Shown here in pieces: positions 11,008 to 20,688 of a stretch of DNA of 64,000 nt. Every line of letters starts with the position of its first letter. Positions within the stretch are counted from its first letter, which is position 1. A model generated the notes under the pieces. That model was not told where the DNA came from. It saw only the letters and a list, made by a program, of their open reading frames with translations, and ran no database searches. Origin of the DNA: Podarcis raffonei (lineage: Eukaryota > Chordata > Lepidosauria > Squamata > Lacertidae); NCBI RefSeq assembly GCF_027172205.1, contig NC_070614.1, positions 42,151,001 through 42,215,000 on the forward strand. Reading direction: 5' to 3'. A program made the position numbers and the translations under genes.

Positions 11008-11170
11008 GCAATACACTTAAAGCACATTATTTTCACCCAAATAATCCTGGGAACTGTAGTTTGTTAAGGGTGCTGGGAATTGAAACTTGTGAGGGGGAAA
11101 ACTACAGTTCCCATGGTTCTTTAGGGGAAGTCATGTGCTTTAAATGTGCGCCAGTTGTCCTTTAAATGTA
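11008..11170. repeat. Second foldback repeat family copy
   Basis: The left arm AAAGCACATTATTTTCACCC and right arm GTCATGTGCTTTAAATG flank CTGGGAACTGTAGTTTG and CTACAGTTCCCATGG, which are inverted partners. Confidence 0.65.
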
Positions 11171-11362
11171 TGGTGCGGACCTTCTGCCAGCTGCAAACAG
11201 TACTTCTTTCCATTTTAGTTTTTATTTATATTTGCAGGAATGCACTGCAAGCCCAAATGCAAGCCACGAGCACACATTTTAAAACACTTTTATTGTTTTT
11301 ATTTGTGGGGGACATGTTCAACGCCCATGACTGAGTAATTGTGATCAGACCCATGTGTGCCA

Positions 11363-11514
11363 GCATAGATCAGGCATAGGCAACCTTCAGCCCTCCAGAT
11401 GTTTTGGCCTACAACTCCCATGATCCCTAGCTAACAGGACCAGTGGTCAGAGATGATGGGAATTGTAGTCCAAAACATCTGGAGGGCCAAAGGTCGCCTA
11501 TGCCTGGCATAGAT
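11363..11514. mobile_element. Foldback hAT MITE with 8-bp TSD, copy 2
   Basis: The element 11371-11506 (136 bp) starts CAGGCATAGGCAACC and ends GGTCGCCTATGCCTG. The perfect TSD is GCATAGAT. The whole unit can fold into a long hairpin. Confidence 0.95.
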
Positions 11515-11996
11515 GATGCCCTTTCGCACAGACAGAACCAAGGAAGTTTTGCTCAAATTCCTTTCTCATTAACACAAAGTTGGGGTTAATGAGTTCACTG
11601 AACTGACAGTTTGTCTAGCCTGTCTGGCAAGACGAAAACAGCGACATTTCTCCTTCCACCTGCGACAAAGGAGCTAAATAAAGCCCAGGGGCCGCTAATT
11701 GAATGGGCAGGCCTGGGCAAGCAAACTGCAAATGCTCAACAGACATTACCCACAACTGCGGGCCAGTTGTTTAGCGGCAGAGACTGTGGTGCAAGCAGAT
11801 GGCTCTGCCACTGTGGTTCTGCCCTCTCTCACCTCTCCCTCCCACAGGATCTGTAATTGGGCTAATGGCAGGGCTGAGGAACAATTGAATTGTTCAGCGG
11901 GTGGACAGAGAAGGGGCGGAGAATGTCTCCCCAGGAAACCATGGAAGTCTCCCACAGCAAAAGCCAATCGCAGCGCAACAGTGACAACACCACAGC

Positions 11997-12070
11997 AGCC
12001 CCCAGTGGGGTTTGAACAGATGGCCTCGTGTTTACAAGATTAGCGTGCAAATCCCCTGAGCTGCAGAAAG
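11997..12070 (-). pseudogene. tRNA-Thr(TGT) relic
   Basis: Aligning the minus strand to the intact gene at 837-909 gives matches at the D-arm (GCAGCTCAGGGG), the anticodon arm (AATCTTGTAAAC, anticodon TGT kept), the T-arm (TTCAAAC) and the 3' side (CTGGGG). The acceptor 5' strand no longer pairs (TTTCTG replaces CTCCAT), the anticodon stem is broken and the D-loop is altered, so it should not fold as a tRNA. It lies between intact members of the cluster on the same strand, so a decayed local duplicate is more likely than a SINE. Confidence 0.8.
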
Positions 12071-12122
12071 ACATCCTTGCAACAATTTCTAGATGGTTGT
12101 CTTTCAAACAGTATAGCTGACA

Positions 12123-12124
<2 letters not shown>

Positions 12125-12162
<38 letters not shown>
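12125..12162. repeat. (ATC)n microsatellite
   Basis: About twelve uninterrupted ATC units. Confidence 0.95.
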
Positions 12163-12164
<2 letters not shown>

Positions 12165-12289
12165 GGCCTTGCAGCCTGGAAATGTAACCTATGAAGCTTT
12201 CCTTGCCCTGAAATAAAGTGATGGTTAAACCTGCCTAATTTCAGGCTGTTGGTCAAGGAGCAGGAACAGAGCCAATGGCAATTGGATGT

Positions 12290-12385
12290 CGCTAGACTAC
12301 AACACCCATCATTCCTGGCCATCAGCCCACGCTGGTTGAAAGCTGAAAGTTCAACAACAGCTGGAGGACCACAGGCTCCCCATCC
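12290..12385. repeat. Foldback MITE copy, diverged
   Basis: GACTACAACACCCATCATTC and the right-side GCTGGAGGACCACAGG are diverged arms of the 136-bp foldback family. Confidence 0.5.
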
Positions 12386-12389
12386 CACA

Positions 12390-12670
12390 CCCTCCAACAT
12401 GTTGAGTCCAAAAACCAGTGTTTTAGGAATTCTAAGGTCTTATATGTAAAAAATAAATGTTCATAAATGTACAATGCAAACACATACATGAGTATATAAA
12501 CCACGTGTCTGAAATAGTACAGGAGAACAATCCTGAAGTGATTTTGACTCTCCCAAATGGACCTCAAATATTTCTCTGCAAGGAGGAAGGAAACTGGAAA
12601 AGCTTTCCAATTGCCTTTGGACTGTAGGGGCTTACACCTCCCTGTAAACACAGTCTGGCAAGTATCTGTT
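12390..12670. other. No gene recognised
   Basis: AT-rich, with no supported feature. Confidence 0.4.
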
Positions 12671-12674
12671 AAGC

Positions 12675-12868
12675 CAGGCATGTCCAAAGTCCATTTTGGG
12701 GCCTAATCTGGCCCGCCAGTCGGTTTAATCCAGCCCCTGTGGCAGTTTATTTCCCAGGGTAAAATCCTAAAAAAAAGCTCAACAACATAGGCTGGCCCTT
12801 TGGTCGGCCCTCACGGCCCTTCACTTCATCAAATCTGGCCCTCTTTGAAAAAAGTTTGGACACCGCTG
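12675..12868. mobile_element. hAT-type non-autonomous element
   Basis: Ends CAGGCATGTCCAAAGTCC and GTTTGGACACCGCTG are imperfect inverted repeats around a body rich in CTGGCCC motifs. The TSD is not clean. Confidence 0.65.
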
Positions 12869-13098
12869 TAAGCGGAGCACACTATCAATATGTGTAAGAG
12901 ATTCAGGAACTATATTTACCATCTCAAAGGAATGGCCAGGCTACCCAGAATAGGCAACCAGGTAAGGCATTATCAGGTATCCTGGAAGACAGGAGAGAAG
13001 CAACACTCTCAATTTTTTGCTGGGGACCACCTCCTTCTGTGATGTATGTATGATGTTTTGGGGGGTGGTCACTGACTACAGGGTGAGCAACTTCAAAA

Positions 13099-13378
13099 GT
13101 CTATACCAGGGGTCAGCAACCTGCAGCCCACAGGGGTCATTTAACCGGCCCACAAGCCTCCCACGAACCAAGCCGCCTGTTTGGTGAGCCCCCACAAGTT
13201 GCGCTAAACCAGCGCAGTGTGGCATGGAGATTCGCTTCTGCGGTGCCGGAAATCACATCTGCACATGCGCAGAGGCAAAAAATTGCAGGTGCGTGCACTC
13301 ATGCGCACACAATCCAGCCCACTCTGCTGGAGTGAACCGGCCCAGGCGAGGTAAACCTTGCCAACCCTTGGTCTATAC
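13099..13378. mobile_element. hAT-type non-autonomous element with 8-bp TSD
   Basis: The element 13107-13370 begins CAGGGGTCAGCAACCTGC and ends GCCAACCCTTG, with the perfect TSD GTCTATAC on both sides. Confidence 0.9.
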
Positions 13379-13985
13379 AATATAAGGGCTTGCGCACCAT
13401 TGTGCTGGGTTCCTCTCCTCCCTCCTGTGTGTGGTGAGTGGGGACCCTATTGTAACAGTTTAATAAAGATCATGCTTACTAGCTGCTTTGCTTCTTAGTA
13501 TCCTCTAGTTGGCCTCTGTTATTTTCTCCTACCTACATGAGGACTCTATATGGGCTCCAGGATACCCATAAGGGATAAAGGAGCAGTTTTTTCTTATAAC
13601 ACCCGGTCGCATGATTTCCCAGCTGTGCTCCTGCACAAGTTACTTGACCCAGGCGAGATCACAGAGCCCAAAAGACGCACATGGGGGGGCACGCTCTTAC
13701 ACATGAGCACGGCATCTGAACATGCTGGTTTTTGGGCACCGTGCAAGATCGTGGCACCCCAAAAAGCTTCTTTTCGGGACAAGATCTCAGTGCAAAATCA
13801 TGTGAAATCACAGTGCCTCCAATGGTCGCTGCGCTCTCGCGTGAAAAAACAGTATGTCCTGATTTTCCCAGGACATTGGGCAGGGGGTAATGCCATCCCT
13901 GCCCCTAGTAGTGGGTCATTGGGTGTGGCGTTTAACAAACTGAAGGGGCCATGATCACACTGGGATTTCTCCAGAGGGTGATAAT
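13379..13985. other. No gene recognised
   Basis: There is an open frame at 13550-13954 on the plus strand, but its peptide has no recognisable motif and no splice context, so I treat it as chance. Confidence 0.4.
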
Positions 13986-13989
13986 GCTT

Positions 13990-14075
13990 TAGCTGAGATT
14001 CCTGCATGGCAGGGGGTTGGACTAGATGACCCTCGGGATCCCTTCCAACTCTACAACTCCATGATTCTATCTGGG
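13990..14075 (+). repeat. CR1-like 3' tail
   Basis: GGGGGTTGGACTAGATGACC followed by CCCTTCCAACTCTACAAC and ATGATTCTAT is the classic CR1-type 3' end, also used as the tail of a squamate SINE. Confidence 0.75.
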
Positions 14076-14079
14076 GGGG

Positions 14080-15068
14080 CCAAACGCTACTGAGCCCAGA
14101 GTTAAACCCTCACTCTCACAGTAGCACACCTCCAAGAGGATAAACCCTCTCCACTTCCACCACAAAAGCATATCTGGAGTAGGCTAATAATATTAATCAT
14201 CACTGTATGAATAGCCACAGAAAGCTCATTTTTAAAAGTGCTTTAGAAAAGGGTCTGCCCCCCGCTCCATAACTGATGTGCAGGAAGGGAGAGGCTTGAA
14301 GAAGATTCATCATGTGTTTGTTATTGCTTTTTTTAAAAAAAAAAAAGGCTGAGAAATTTGGACTGTCTGAAAATAACGTTTTAAGGAAATAAAATAAATG
14401 CCCAGTGTTGTGTGTGTGTTTAGAAGATACATAGTTCTAAATTAATGCCATAATGTATGGATGCCGATTTTAATAACACTTTTAAGAAATGGAGGATCGG
14501 TTGAGTTGCAATATGTGCATAATTCTCTCTGTGTTTATTTGTTTATTTTTAAAAAGAGGTCATAACTTCAGATCTGCAAACCCTTTCTTTTCATCCTTGA
14601 TGTGTTTGACAAGGTTGGGTAGGAAAACACTCTGCACATGTTCTGTGACGTCCTTCTTTTATTATTTTTTACACACTTTGATGCTGTGTTTAAGAACTGA
14701 AAAGCAAGTTGGTGGGCGGTCAGAACTCAGGTGGGGATTTTTAATAACAGTTGAAGTCAGGAACATTATTTTATTTTTATTAATGCTGTTAATAGGCATT
14801 CATTTGTTCCACCTATGATATTCTGAAAACAGCATTCAAGTGCAATCCTACACACATCTATTTAGATGTTCAATGGGACTTGCCACCAGGAAAATGTTAC
14901 AGAATTGCAGAAATTCAGAATACAGACCACAGAAATTTTTTTTGCCCAGGATCAATCTTTGTTTTTTAAGGAAATTTTTATAGTACGCAACTTTCTTTTG
15001 AGGAGAAAAGAGATAAAACCGGTCACTATAGGAACGTTCACTCATCGTTTAGTATTGCAATAAATATA
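14080..15068. other. No gene recognised
   Basis: AT-rich, with an A/T homopolymer junction near 14330-14346. A short dispersed-repeat fragment (GTGCAATCCTACACACATCT) lies at about 14842. Confidence 0.4.
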
Positions 15069-15140
15069 GGGCTCGTCCGGGATTTGAACCCGGGACCTCT
15101 CGCACCCTAAGCGAGAATCATACCCCTAGACCAACGAGCC
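15069..15140 (-). tRNA. tRNA-Pro (anticodon AGG)
   Basis: The minus-strand 72-nt sequence is almost identical to the tRNA-Pro at 1611, but the anticodon loop reads CTTAGGGT, giving AGG (read as IGG after deamination). A-box GGTCTAGGGGTA, B-box GGTTCAAATCC and the GGCTCGT/ACGAGCC acceptor stem are intact. The nearest minus-strand T4 run is about 50 nt downstream (plus-strand AAAA near 15015), farther than usual. It is the tRNA gene nearest to PNP. Confidence 0.97.
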
Positions 15141-15839
15141 AGCTGTGACCATAGGGCTCGTAAAAAGTTTATCTAGCAACCTCTGTCACTCTGTGCCACG
15201 TGGAATTGCAGGACATTGAACATCTTGTTGGCTTCTATGACTGATCGGCGCCATCCAGCGGTAGAGGACTGTTACTTTCTATATTCGGAATAATTGTAGA
15301 ATTGTTTTTAAATACGTTGTACTGTATAAAAAGTGTAGACTGTGTAGATCAAAACTTTTCCGCTTCAAGCCCGCATCTTTCTCAAGAGAAAACCTTCGTT
15401 TTCTTTTCCTGTAATGCTTATTTTATCTTGTTTTCTTAATCTAGGAAAAGACACCAGTATATAGCTACACTTGGCCAAAGCCTCCACCAATCTCACCTTG
15501 TGATTCTTACCGTCCCAATGTGCCTTTTCAAATAAGAGAAGCTACCCTTTGCTTGTGAAAGGACTCGTTGAAGAAATGTGTGCAGCAAACAGGCTGAAAT
15601 CCAACCGGTGGTGTTTCCCCCCTAGTAAGCTGGTGCAGCAACAGGATTTGCACCAGGATCAGAGACTGAATGCCCTGGAAATCTAGCTGCTGGGAATTGC
15701 AGTTGGGGAGTGTGCTGTTGCTCCCAGGTCTTGCTTTCAGGTTTGGCCACTTTGAGAAATAGGATGCTGGACTGAATGGGCCTTTACTTTTTTTATTCTT
15801 AATATTTTATTTCATTTCGAGATTCAAAGTTACACTTTG
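15141..15839. other. No gene recognised
   Basis: Flank of the tRNA gene. No exon, RNA gene or clear repeat. Confidence 0.4.
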
Positions 15840-16215
15840 ACACTTGTTATGTACTGAGTTGAATAGGATCCAAACTGCAGCAGTCTGATTGGTCCTAGAA
15901 CAATAGGATCCAAAATGCCGCAGTCTGATTGGTCCTAGAACAATAGGATTCAGAATGCAGCAGTCTGATTGGTCCTAGAACAATGCAGCAGTATGATTGG
16001 TTGGCAGGAGCCACCCAATCCAGCTCCAGATAGAAGTGAGTCCACAACCTGATTGGCCTACAGGAGAATTCCGGAATTAGCCAATCACGTACAGCCCATT
16101 GTGTAAATAATGTATATAAAGCAGATACTTTGAGGGGACTTTCATTTCTCCTCACCACTATGAGCTGAATAAAGAGCATGAAATCCACTCTCGACTCTGA
16201 GTATATTTCAACACT
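15840..16215 (+). mobile_element. Solo LTR (LTR retrotransposon fossil), family A copy 2
   Basis: The LTR spans 15845-16210. It starts TGTTATGTACTGAG, ends GAGTATATTTCA, and has a perfect 5-bp TSD ACACT. It shares with the copy at 5072 the CATTGTGTAAATAAT segment, a TATATAAA box near 16110 and AATAAAGAGCATGAAATC. Its 5' part has three tandem copies of a TCTGATTGGTCCTAGAACAA unit (15878-15985) not repeated in copy 1. No internal region is attached. A CCAAT-type motif (ATTGG on the plus strand) recurs in each unit. Confidence 0.88.
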
Positions 16216-16387
16216 CAACATTTATAATCCTATATCCAACACACTTGTCATCCACAAAACTTAAGAATGTTTTAAATTGCCTACCAGTGGTGCACCCAAT
16301 AGATAAATCTGTTAAGGGCAAAACTGCCATAGTTTCATAGCTGTGAGGTTTGTGTGGGGAAGAAATGGAACTTTCAAATTCTGACGT

Positions 16388-16506
16388 GTTAAGGCTAGAC
16401 TGAGCATGAAGCTCTTAACCTCAGGGTTGTAGGTTCAAGCCCCACGTTGGGCAAAAGGGGGTTGAGCTAGATGGCCCTCATGGCCCCTTCCAACTCTATG
16501 ATCCTC
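16388..16506 (+). repeat. tRNA-headed SINE with CR1-like tail
   Basis: The head GCATGAAGCTCTTAACCTC carries the B-box GTAGGTTCAAGCCCCAC. The tail GTTGAGCTAGATGGCC and CCCCTTCCAACTCTATGATC is CR1-like, which suggests mobilisation by CR1. Confidence 0.75.
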
Positions 16507-16509
16507 CCC

Positions 16510-17130
16510 CCACCTCTCCTGAACCTTACAGAGAGAGATCTCATATCCACCATGAAGCAGAGGGGAATAAATCTAGGGAGAAAACCTAGAAAGCCAAGAT
16601 CTACCAGGATGAGATGATCCAGTGGATCTCCAGCTGAGCCAAGAGGTTCCTGGCACACAGCTAGGCGTATCCTGGCTGAACTGGGATCCAGCTGGCTGAG
16701 ATGATCCAGCTGGATTTTAAACTGGATGTGGCACGGAGGACTTAGACCAGATCCTAAGCCCATTTAGCATGGTCATGTGACTTGCTACCATGGTGCAAGG
16801 TAAGCTGGAAAGGCTCAGGCCAGCAATATTATTATTAATTATTATTATTATTTATATACCACCCTATACCCAGGGGTCTCAGGGCAGTATATAAAACACA
16901 AGATACCTAATAAAAATAAAACAATAGCCCTGGCTCCTGAATGGAGTCTGGATCTGGTGTACTTTACCCCAGCTTCACATTTGGCCAACTTCTTGTGTAT
17001 ACGATTCCCTGTTCCTTAGGGTAGGGGACTCAATTTGTGAAAACTTGGTGCGAGATTCTCCTTCCGTCCGTCTTACTGCAGGGCTGCCCACAGTGAAGTG
17101 ATCCGACAAAAAAAACCACAAAGCCAAGCA
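16510..17130. other. No gene; short SINE tail
   Basis: Positions 16826-16905 hold (TTA)n followed by TTTATATACCACCCTATAC, a reversed SINE end like that at 9505. The rest is unassigned. Confidence 0.5.
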
Positions 17131-17153
17131 CGTCAAATCTGTTCATTCCAGCT

Positions 17154-17159
17154 TTTATT
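17154..17159 (-). terminator. Candidate distal PNP poly(A) signal
   Basis: AATAAA on the minus strand, with a T-rich and GT-rich element 20-50 nt further on (complement of the A-run at 17108-17115). Confidence 0.35.
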
Positions 17160-17794
17160 ATTTACTCACGTCATTTTAATAATTAAAACAGGGAGGCCCA
17201 TTCATTCATTTAAATAAAACAAAGAAAGTGCAGGATGCTCTACAAAAATATATAGATATATTTATATATCATTTCCAATCCTTCAGAGCCGCTGAACGGA
17301 TATAAATCATTGTGTCCTTCATACCAGAGTTCCTCTTTGCCTCATCAAGCATCTACAGGGTTTGGGGGGGGGCAGTTTCCTGGTCCGTGGACTGATATTG
17401 CTAATAAAATAATTAAAAATAGAGAGACAAGGAAGAGGCCTTTCAAGCAGAAACCAGGGAGGAAGTATTGAGCGCAGTCAGCAAAGGAGGACAGCAGGTG
17501 TACCTGAGTTCATGTATCGCTTTATGTGGAAATCAAGCCCATCTGGGATTGGACAGCTCCCAGATTAACACGGGGCCAGTGAAACCAACTTTTAAAGCAG
17601 CCCACATGCAGAGATGTAAGATATCAAAAGCTCATCTGTGCTGGCTTCTGCTCTGCAGGACCGAGGGCTGTGGGCAACTTTTCACCTGGGCCTTAAAACA
17701 GGAATTTGACGTGAGATGGGAGGGTTGGGATCTGGCGTTAGTCCTACTCAGAGTAGACCCACTGGAAATAATAGGACAAAGTGAGGCCCGACAA

Positions 17795-17843
17795 ATCATC
17801 CAAACTGGATGAAAGGTTTCATCCAAACTGGATGAAAGGTTCC
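17795..17843. repeat. 25-bp tandem duplication
   Basis: The unit CATCCAAACTGGATGAAAGG occurs twice in a row, with its own internal dyad (CATCC...GGATG). Confidence 0.8.
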
Positions 17844-17894
17844 ATGCTGCGAAAATTCTGTGGTGTCGGGTAAAGCTCACCAAAACCAGGCATA

Positions 17895-18120
17895 TGGGAA
17901 CCTATGGCTCTCCAGATGTTGTCAGACTCCAGCTCCTCCCCCCCCAGCCCTAGTTGGAATGGTCAGGGATGATGGGAGTTGTAGTCCAAGAGCATCTGGA
18001 GGCTGACAGATTCCCCACACCGAGTATGCAAATTTACTTTTGCCAACTACAAATCCCATCAGCCTGTGCTGGCCATGGATGATGGGAGTTGTAGTCCAAA
18101 ACATCTGGAGTACACCAGGC
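17895..18120. repeat. Two foldback MITE fragments side by side
   Basis: CTCCAGATGTTGTCAGACTC faces GATGGGAGTTGTAGTCCA (about 17905-18010). A second partial unit at about 18045-18115 ends GTAGTCCAAAACATCTGGAG. Confidence 0.65.
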
Positions 18121-20470
18121 TGGTGCAAGCAACACAGGAAAGCAATTGACGTCTACTACGGGAACAACTCTCTCTCAAACCAGAAACAGCAGCTGGGGTG
18201 TTCGCTACTATGCCAATACAGCAAAGCCATTGCCAAAAGGGCCCTGGGCAAGTCTTGGCAGGGGCGGAAAGAGTAAGTGATTTATTTTGGCCTCTGTGGT
18301 GTTAGCACTAAGCCTTTGTTTGTTCGCTCGCTCACACACACCCCTCACAAGCCGCTCTACGAGGCCCTCTAGTCATCCGCTCCAGTTTAAAAACTGCTCT
18401 GGTGTCACTGAGATGTGAAAAACAGCAAGCCCGAAATGAGGACCACTCCAGCCTGGAACGCGAAAGGAGAGATAAAGGGATCGCCTTCTCCAACACCAAG
18501 CTGCTGCAAATCTGTGTGGCAAGACACAAGCAAAGCTCTGAATGCAGCCAAATTCAGACGTACTACGGGGCTACAGTATACATTCACAAGTACTCGGATT
18601 CCTCAGCATGGAGGCTGCCAGCGACCAGGAGGATCCTTGATCCCAGCACCAAAAGAACATGTGCATGTGCATGTGCGTGTGTGTCACATTGTCACCCTCT
18701 AGATTATAAGCTGGTTTGTCTCAAAGCCAAGATGTCCAGCGTTCAGAGAATGGTCTCAGAACCCCATCGCTTGCAGCAGGGTTGCAATGGTCCAACCATT
18801 GATTTTTTTGGGGGGGGTTGGGGGGGGAGAATATCCATGGGTCAATCCCATGTGTCATGGCAGGAAATCAATAATCCATTCCCACACTAACACTGGCCAC
18901 TTCCAGTGGAAATCCAGATGGGAATGTTTGTTGGGTTTTGAAGGCCAAAAAAAAGGAGTTGACAGAGAAACGTACACAATGTTGCTCCTTTGGTTCCTAG
19001 AGGGGTGGCAACATAAAACCAACTCCATTCACTTAATAATATTTTTGTTTAAAAAAGGCTGGAGATGGGCACATAGACAGCAGGACCTTGGGAGTAATTT
19101 GTCACAAAGGGGTAGAGGTGGCAAAGCTGTTTCAGGCTTCCGTCGCTGAATGCTCCTCTGTGCAAACTAATAAAAAATATCGTTGCATATAGAAAACTAG
19201 CAGGTCAGGATTCTAGGCCAGCTAGCTCCTTGATGAGCTAGCTTTCCACATGCAGGGATTGTTTACGCATGGAGGGGCATTCTGTCGTGTCAGCTGCGCA
19301 TCTGCCGTTTGAAGCTGATCCAAACACAAGCTTGCTACCCCAATCTGCTGCTCTTTGTGAGATTGAGGCCTTGGTGGTTTATTGTGCGCGGATGAACCCA
19401 GGTTCTGAGTAATTCATTGGATATTTAGAGTCCAAACGTTAGCCACCTTTGGGGCTGATATGTTGGGGACAAAGCAAGACCGGTTGCCCCTTAATGTGTT
19501 CCGAGTGAACAAAAGTTCCTTACCATCTCCATCCATAAAACCCTTCTAGAGGAAGTCGAGAAGAAGCAACAGTTTTGGAGAGGCAAAGAGTCTAACAAGA
19601 TGTCTCAAACAGACGAACAAGGGGACTAAATGAAGACACACACACAAACACACACATATCCTGGAAGGAGAAATGGCCATTGCTTGATCTGAGGGGAAGT
19701 ACTGATCTCTGAGGGGGACAAAGAAGCTATTTCCTAGCAAACTTAAGAGCATAAAAAGAGCCTGCTGGCCCATCAAGTTCAACCAGAGATCCTACAAAGG
19801 ATGCCTCAAGGCGAAGTGAGCATCCTGACATCCAAGGGACTGAAATCCTGGCCTTCACGATCAAGCGAGCAGCACAGTATTAGCTAGGTTCTACCTGAGG
19901 AACCTGCTGACGAGAGAGCGGCCATTTTGAAACGGAAGCTTTCAGGGTTTCAGAAGCCCGCTCTCTGTAACTCAACCTTTAAAAAGCGAAGTGCCATGAA
20001 AGAGGTAAATTAGTAAGAGGCCCGTAAGATCAAAGGCGACTGGAACTGGCAACCTTATTCCCGCCCTGGCAGGGATTACGAGGGAAACCTAAGAGCCGTA
20101 CACAAAATCCTGAAATATGAGGTGAGAGACGAGAGAAAGACTCACACTCAAACACACAAAGATGGACCGGCACCGTCTCAGAGGCTAGAGATCAGAAACA
20201 CAAAGAGGCGCAGCCCTCAAGTGGCCAGAGACGGTCAAGGTACTGCAGCGGAACGACGTTTCCAACTACCGTCTGGACAGTAGAGGACTCAGCAGCAGGA
20301 TTCGACAAAGGAAGAATATTTCAGGGGGCAGGGAGGACGGGGCCGCCATGCTCTCCCCGCCTGGTCCGCGCCCGATCCTCCGTCACAAGACGGGAAGCGG
20401 GGTGTGGTCTCCCACTTGGCAAGACGTTGCTGGCGAGAGATCGGCAGGGGGGCCAGCGCAAAGTGCACCA

Positions 20471-20688
20471 CTAGGCCAAGTTGTTGTTGCGCTCGATGCG
20501 CTGCACCATCAGGGAGACCAGTTTCTCAAGGGTGCGGGCGCTCTGGCGGCTGGCCTCCAGCACTTCGGCGTGGTTGGCCTTCTCCGTGCTCTCGTAGTCG
20601 AGGACGGCCTTGTTCGTGATGAGGGAGAAACCAAAGACGCGCATGCCGGAATGGCGGGCAACGATCACCTCGGGGACGGTGCTCATGC
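20471..20688 (-). CDS. PNP: PNP exon 6 (coding part)
   Basis: Encodes [20 protein letters not shown], then [13 protein letters not shown] and [11 protein letters not shown] (N260, H274 and V277 of the base and ribose site), and ends in NNNLA-stop. The last 12 residues differ from human, as expected of the disordered tail. Confidence 0.95.

Larger units (their letters stand above)
17135..20470 (-). other. PNP 3' UTR and downstream flank (extent uncertain)
   Basis: PNP translation stops at 20471 and no other gene lies downstream. Two plausible poly(A) signals exist on the minus strand: AATAAA at 19378-19383 (about 1.1-kb UTR) and AATAAA at 17154-17159 (about 3.3-kb UTR). The second is followed by a GT/T-rich stretch, as expected of a real site. 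The interval contains foldback MITE copies and a 25-bp tandem duplication, but no coding sequence. Confidence 0.4.

Noticed and set aside
13550-13954. 134-codon plus-strand open frame
   Set aside because: No recognisable motif, start context or flanking splice signals.
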